The position numbers were made by a program, and so were the translations under genes. From Verrucomicrobiota bacterium (GTDB lineage Bacteria; Verrucomicrobiota; Verrucomicrobiia; Limisphaerales; J093): a stretch of DNA of 10,313 nt. The notes below the pieces were generated by a model, which did no database searches, had not been told where the DNA came from, and was given only the letters and a program-made list of their open reading frames with translations. The DNA lies in NCBI GenBank assembly GCA_029907285.1, contig JARYMD010000137.1:1-10313 (forward strand), given 5' to 3'. Below are positions 6,343 through 10,313 of the stretch, piece after piece. The number at the start of each line of letters is the position of its first letter. Position 1 is the first letter of the stretch.

Positions 6343-7878
6343 ATGTCGTGCGGCTTTTCACGGCGGGCATTCATCACGCGAATGGCCGGCGCTGCAACAT
6401 TGGCCGGCATGGCTTTTCCTGGCGCGTGGCCGGCGCTCGCAGTGCCGACTGGCAGAGCGTCTGACACACCCATTCCTCCCGGAAAACCGGTGCGCGTAAA
6501 GCCTGTGCTGGTCTATCATTTGGAACAGAGACGCGAAAAGACCAGTTGGCGCAGCTACGGCGGCCTGCGAACTCAAGACGACGTCGCACAGGAAATCAGC
6601 CGGATCGACGACGAGCTCAAGACGCTTGCGACGAAGGCCGAGTTCCCTGTCACCTTGCTCCCCTTGTCAACAATCTCCAGTGACGGCGAAGTGCAACCTG
6701 TAGCGGACTGCGCCGCAGATGTGTTGTTGGTGTTCGGTGCCAGTGGCGCCCAGAGTTGGCTCGAGAAACTCGCTGCATCGGGCAAACCCAGCATCCTGTT
6801 TGTTCGTCACAAATCGGGACCGCTCTATCTGTGGTACGAGATCGCCCACTGGCGTCTGCTCCGCAAGAGCGAGGACGAAAAAACCGAGCCGAATCTCGAT
6901 TTTGACGATGTCGTCGTGGACGACTATGGGGATGTTCTTTGGCGTCTGCGGGCGCTGTACGGGCTTTGCAATGCGAAAGGCACGAGGGTTCTGGGCATCG
7001 GGCACCTCCAGGCCTACAGCCGCCCTGGCGAAATCAAGGGGCCAAACCACGTGCGCCAAGTATGGGGGTATGAGATCGTCACAGTCCCATTTGAAAAGGT
7101 TCGTGAAAGGCTCGAACAGGTGCGGGCTGATGGTGCCGCCATGGCCGAGGCGAAGCGGCAAACAGATGAGCTGCTCGGGCAGCCGAACGTCGCTTTGGAA
7201 ACCGAACGCCGTTTTGTTGAGAATTCATTTCTCGCGAGGAACGTCTTCCGAAGCTTGATGCTCGAGCAGGGCGCCACCAACCTCGGCGTTGCTGATTGCA
7301 TGGGTGGGTTGATCCCAATTCTCGATACGCCGCCTTGCTTGGCGTTGAGCCTGCTCAACGACGAGGGCTTGACAGCCTTTTGCCACGTGGACATGACACA
7401 CACAGCGCCAGGTGTATTGCTGCGCTGGATTTCGGGCAAACCGTCTTTCGTCTGCAACACGCATTTCCCACACCACGGCTTGATCACGCTCGCCCATTGC
7501 GCCGCACTACGAAAAATGAACGGCAGAGAGTTGGAACCCACAACGATCATGACCCACTATGAGTCCGACTACGGCGCTGCCACAAAAGTACATTATCCAG
7601 AGGGCCAGGTAATAACTTGTATTGTGCCAGAGTTGAACTGCACACAATGGTTCGGATTCCGAGGCACCATCGTGGACACCCCTGACATGCCCATGTGCCG
7701 ATCGCAAATGGACGTCAAGATTGACGGTGATTGGCGCAGACTTGTCCGGGAGCTGAGAGGATTTCATGCTGTTGTGTGCTACGGCGATTATCTGCGCGAA
7801 GTTGGTTATGCCCTCAAAAAGGTCGGTTCACTCGCCTGGCATAATTACAGCCCTGACGCGTTAGAGTCCCGCCTTTAG
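6343..7878 (+). CDS. Tat-exported sugar-isomerase-like protein (FucI/AraA-type fold)
   Basis: From ATG 6343 the product is 511 residues and begins MSCGFSRRAFITRMAGAAT, a twin-arginine signal (SRRAFI) with a mild hydrophobic core and probable cleavage after PALA. The body resembles L-fucose/L-arabinose isomerase-like proteins, which interconvert aldoses and ketoses using a divalent metal. Visible landmarks are ADCMGGLIP, PPCLALSLLNDEG, a CHVDMTH segment (C347), SGKPSFVCNTHF, LAHCAALRKMNG (H385) and HYESDYGAATKVHYPEGQV. In ordinary members the segment at 347 typically reads CExD, with Glu as a metal ligand (from memory); here it is CHVD, so activity may be altered. The start is uncertain: ATG 6268 and 6148 are in frame, but 6343 gives the most normal Tat n-region, and an AAGG lies about ten bases upstream. 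The real substrate is unknown. Confidence 0.72.
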   Translation: MSCGFSRRAFITRMAGAATLAGMAFPGAWPALAVPTGRASDTPIPPGKPVRVKPVLVYHLEQRREKTSWRSYGGLRTQDDVAQEISRIDDELKTLATKAEFPVTLLPLSTISSDGEVQPVADCAADVLLVFGASGAQSWLEKLAASGKPSILFVRHKSGPLYLWYEIAHWRLLRKSEDEKTEPNLDFDDVVVDDYGDVLWRLRALYGLCNAKGTRVLGIGHLQAYSRPGEIKGPNHVRQVWGYEIVTVPFEKVRERLEQVRADGAAMAEAKRQTDELLGQPNVALETERRFVENSFLARNVFRSLMLEQGATNLGVADCMGGLIPILDTPPCLALSLLNDEGLTAFCHVDMTHTAPGVLLRWISGKPSFVCNTHFPHHGLITLAHCAALRKMNGRELEPTTIMTHYESDYGAATKVHYPEGQVITCIVPELNCTQWFGFRGTIVDTPDMPMCRSQMDVKIDGDWRRLVRELRGFHAVVCYGDYLREVGYALKKVGSLAWHNYSPDALESRL

Positions 7879-7891
7879 GCGGAACAGTTTT
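7869..7891 (+). terminator. Short terminator-like hairpin over the isomerase stop codon
   Basis: CCGCC (7869-7873), loop TTTA and GGCGG (7878-7882) form a 5-bp GC stem. T4 follows at 7888-7891 after a six-base gap (AACAGT less its last T). The stop TAG (7876-7878) sits in the loop and first stem base. The stem is short and the T tract is neither immediate nor long, so this is a weak candidate for factor-independent termination. Confidence 0.33.
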
Positions 7892-7969
7892 CATGTGGTT
7901 GGGAGTTACTCTGGCAGTGCTGCGTCCAGTGGGGCTTGATCAGAGCACTTTTTATGGCGACGGAGTCGC

Positions 7970-8082
7970 AGGGCATATTTCCCAGCCCGGCGTGGTTGAA
8001 GGTCTTGGGGGTGCAAGAGCCGGGGGCGTTGCCCGTCAGGCGACTTTGGTTTCTGCTACGCCGGGCTGGGAAATATGCGGGC
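7970..8082 (-). repeat. Palindromic interspersed element B, copy 3 (inverted)
   Basis: Read on the minus strand this begins GCCCGCATATTTCCCAGCCC and follows copy 1 through its whole length, including the GCCCCCGGCT-like centre and the CCTTCAACCACGCCGGGCT end. It has the best arms of the three copies: CATATTTCCCAGCCCGGCGT at 7974-7993 is perfectly complementary to 8058-8077, a 20-bp stem with a 64-nt loop. It fills the space between two convergent genes and ends five bases from the glycosidase-like stop codon, so it could end transcription from both sides. Confidence 0.85.
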
Positions 8083-8087
8083 CAATC

Positions 8088-10313
8088 TCAGTAGAACGCC
8101 ACGACCGTTGCAGGACCATCGAGTTTGGGCAGTTCAACCCACTCTTTTTCCGCATTGACTTTGTCCCATGCCTGCCCATTCACGTCCACGCGGCGAATGG
8201 GCTTGGCTTCCGGATGGCGGAACCGGAGAAGAATCTTGTTTGGCGCACGGCGTTTTGGGGGGTCAATTTGGGCTGTGATTCTGCCTTCGGCTGCTTGAGA
8301 GACGAACCGGAGGCTCATGGGGCCGAAATGCGTTGCTGCGCGTTCGATTGCAGGGCGGCAACCGTTGGCGAGCCATGCGCGCGGGATGGCCATCCCAAGG
8401 CGAAGGTCATCGCCGCGTTCGTCATCTATGAACATCATGCGGAGCCAGTAGGTCGAGTTTGACTCGTCGCTGGACTTGTAATGGTCGCCGCGGAAATCGC
8501 CAAGGTCCGGCAGTGGATGTTCGCACATCATTTGCGTGTCAGGGTAATAGCACGAAGCAAACGCGTTGAAGTACGCGCGCAAGTAGTGCTTGATCTCGTC
8601 GCGCATCAGATACGGATGCGGAGAGCAGAGAAGATTCGGCTGCATCGAGATGCCGCCCCGGCTGAACCATTGGGCACCGTGCTTTGTCCACGAATACCCG
8701 TACCGATCTGACAGGTAAAGGTTGTCCTCGAAATCTTGCATGATGTTGACGGCCATCGGATCGTCGGGACCCATGAGGCCGGTGCGCAAGAGGTATATCG
8801 AGCCTTCGAGAGTGACGGTTATCCAGCCAAAGGTTCGTCCGCGGCGGTGGATTTCTGATGGGATTTGGGGAATCCATGAACCGTCACGCAACGGGACAAG
8901 TGGAGCGCGCACTGACGCCTCGCGAAATGCGTTCAGGATGTCGCGGCGGTAGGCGTCGGCTTCGGCTTGAAGTGCACTTGCTTCGGAGTGGTTGATGTCG
9001 GCCAAAGCGCGCGCGATCGAGTCCATGCCCCACCAACTGAAGACGTTGTTGGACATCCAGACACGCCAATCGCCGATGTCCTCGAGCGATCCCGGCGGGA
9101 GCAGGCCGCGTTCTATGCTGCGGGCGCCATCGAGGTTTTTTGTCCTTGACCGTTCGTGGCTGATCCAGTTGCAGGCTTTGAGAAGCTTGGGGGCGTTGCG
9201 CTGCAGCCATGCTTTGTCCCCGCTGTACCAGTAATGCTCGCCCATTGCCCAGAGAATCCATCCATGGTGTTGATTGTAGCCGCCCGACTCCCATCCGTTG
9301 GCGCCGTTGAACACGCCGTCCCTTGTCGAGTAATCGCCCGGCAGGGCGACCGTCCCTTGGTAGTGAAGGAAAGTCTCAAGACAACGTTCCGCGTCGGCGT
9401 GGAAACCGCGCCGGTCAAGGTCGGTGATCATCATGCACGATTCATTCCCATAAACGCCGTAGGAAAAACTGCCGACGCGCGCAGCCAGCCTGTCGGCGCC
9501 CACCTCGCGCCCGCAGTTGATGAACAGATGCGAAACATGAGCGCGATAAAACCGGTTGATCTCTGGCACCGGGGTCTGAATTTGGGCGCCGGCATCGGCA
9601 AGATTCGCCCAGAACGATTTCACCCGCTGAAACTCGCCCTCGAAACTCAAGTTGCGCAGACGGTCGATTTCCTCCGGTCGATCCAGTGTGATGAACGGTA
9701 TTTTCAACACGAGATGCGCGCTCTCGCCCGCAGGAAGGTCGCCCGACCACACAATTTGCCCTTTTTCTGTGGTGACGTCGGCCTCGGTTCGAACATGGTA
9801 CGCGGCTCTTAACAGGTCTTCTCCGCCGGTCTTGGCGTATATGAGGCCTTCTCTTTCAACAAGGGGCAGTGCCTTGCCGTCCGCTGACAGACCGAGGACA
9901 ACTGCGGCGGGCTGTTCATCAGAGGTCACATTCTCAACGCTGATGCGCATCATGAGAACGGTGGTGTCGTCGGCCTGCATGTCAGGGAAACCAAGACCGC
10001 CCGGATCAAGCCGCGTGGCAAACGCGGTCTGTGTGTATTTGACACCGTTGCGTTGCCACTGTGTGTGGATGATCGGGAGGCACTCATCTTCGATCTGCCT
10101 CAAGTCAGGGTTCGGCGGGAAGTTGAACTTGTAAGTCAATCTGTTTCCACCCCATTTGCGCCGGTCGGTGTCCTTGCCGCGCGGTTGGTCAATTCGGTCG
10201 TTGACGCAGAAAACCGAGCCGTCGGCATTTACTCCAAAACGCTGGCGGCCGCCCGCCGTGCCGACAGGCAGGTAAATTCGTCCGGGCCGCGGCGGTTGTT
10301 CTGCAAAAGCGCG
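8088..10313 (-). CDS. Six-hairpin glycosidase-like protein (5' partial)
   Basis: The frame is open from the right edge to TGA at 8088-8090, giving 741 visible residues; the start is outside the window. A TTG at 10139 is not the start, since the 58 residues before it read as protein (GRIYLPVGTAGGRQRFGVN). The N-terminal part, to about visible residue 260, looks like a beta-sandwich. The middle resembles an (alpha/alpha)6 barrel of the six-hairpin glycosidase superfamily: FLHYQGTVALPGDYS, GWESGGYNQHHGWILWAMGE (E342, H349, H350) and DHYKSSDESNSTYW (D616, E617). The end (KILLRFRHPEAKPIRRVDVN, then WVELPKLDGPATVVAFY) is a beta-rich tail common in glycoside hydrolases. Any of these acidic residues could be catalytic but I cannot assign them. 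The likely role is hydrolysis of an oligosaccharide or polysaccharide; the exact family and substrate are unknown, and any signal peptide is off the edge. Confidence 0.75.
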   Translation of the reverse strand, partial: RAFAEQPPRPGRIYLPVGTAGGRQRFGVNADGSVFCVNDRIDQPRGKDTDRRKWGGNRLTYKFNFPPNPDLRQIEDECLPIIHTQWQRNGVKYTQTAFATRLDPGGLGFPDMQADDTTVLMMRISVENVTSDEQPAAVVLGLSADGKALPLVEREGLIYAKTGGEDLLRAAYHVRTEADVTTEKGQIVWSGDLPAGESAHLVLKIPFITLDRPEEIDRLRNLSFEGEFQRVKSFWANLADAGAQIQTPVPEINRFYRAHVSHLFINCGREVGADRLAARVGSFSYGVYGNESCMMITDLDRRGFHADAERCLETFLHYQGTVALPGDYSTRDGVFNGANGWESGGYNQHHGWILWAMGEHYWYSGDKAWLQRNAPKLLKACNWISHERSRTKNLDGARSIERGLLPPGSLEDIGDWRVWMSNNVFSWWGMDSIARALADINHSEASALQAEADAYRRDILNAFREASVRAPLVPLRDGSWIPQIPSEIHRRGRTFGWITVTLEGSIYLLRTGLMGPDDPMAVNIMQDFEDNLYLSDRYGYSWTKHGAQWFSRGGISMQPNLLCSPHPYLMRDEIKHYLRAYFNAFASCYYPDTQMMCEHPLPDLGDFRGDHYKSSDESNSTYWLRMMFIDDERGDDLRLGMAIPRAWLANGCRPAIERAATHFGPMSLRFVSQAAEGRITAQIDPPKRRAPNKILLRFRHPEAKPIRRVDVNGQAWDKVNAEKEWVELPKLDGPATVVAFY

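Noticed and set aside
3007..8082. CRISPR array
   Set aside because: The repeats are few, long, palindromic, far apart and in both orientations, with no regular spacers and no cas genes.
7893..8462. 189-residue plus-strand frame
   Set aside because: Its first part translates repeat element B copy 3, and the rest is antisense to the glycosidase-like gene. It is a repeat-driven artefact.
9156..9812. 218-residue plus-strand frame
   Set aside because: Antisense shadow of the glycosidase-like gene, whose own frame is open to the window edge with coherent protein features.
10137..10139. TTG as the start of the glycosidase-like gene
   Set aside because: The same frame stays open through the right edge with protein-like sequence, so the gene begins outside the window.

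Overview
The window looks like a chromosomal segment from a PVC-group bacterium, most likely Verrucomicrobiota of the Pedosphaera/Limisphaerales type. This is inferred from protein style: a pseudopilin with an AFTLIELLVVIAII start and an H-X9-DG motif, a DWPQWRG-type PQQ propeller, a TolB/TPR hybrid with a CXXCH motif, and a Tat-exported sugar-isomerase-like protein. No rRNA, tRNA, CRISPR, transposase or phage gene was found.

Layout, left to right. (1) Positions 2-1824 (+) hold a TolB-type beta-propeller/TPR protein. It is cut by the left edge and split by a one-base frameshift in a T run at 408-413. (2) Convergent to it, 1855-2922 (-) encodes a long charged coiled-coil protein of a conserved but uncharacterised family. 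(3) The divergent spacer 2923-3317 carries a 112-bp palindromic element (B1) directly joined to a 65-bp hairpin element (A1). (4) Positions 3318-4550 (+) encode a secreted PQQ/BamB-like beta-propeller. (5) The spacer 4551-5256 has no complete gene. It holds a degenerate B copy, another hairpin, a possible gene-end remnant and a second A hairpin. (6) Positions 5257-6087 (+) encode a type II secretion-like pseudopilin. (7) Positions 6343-7878 (+) encode a Tat-signal, sugar-isomerase-fold protein. (8) Positions 7879-8087 hold a small terminator-like hairpin and a third, inverted B copy. (9) 8088 to the right edge (-) encodes a large six-hairpin glycosidase-like protein whose start lies outside the window.

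The genes do not form one obvious operon: strands alternate and the spacers are long and repeat-filled. Several products look exported or cell-surface (two propellers, pseudopilin, Tat isomerase), and two are carbohydrate-related (isomerase-like and glycosidase-like), which fits a polysaccharide-degrading lifestyle. That link is inference. The most distinctive content is non-coding. Two short palindromic families are interspersed here: B with two full copies and one degraded copy, A with two copies. Both A copies precede a gene for an envelope protein, and two of the three differences between their left arms keep the stem paired through G-U wobbles.
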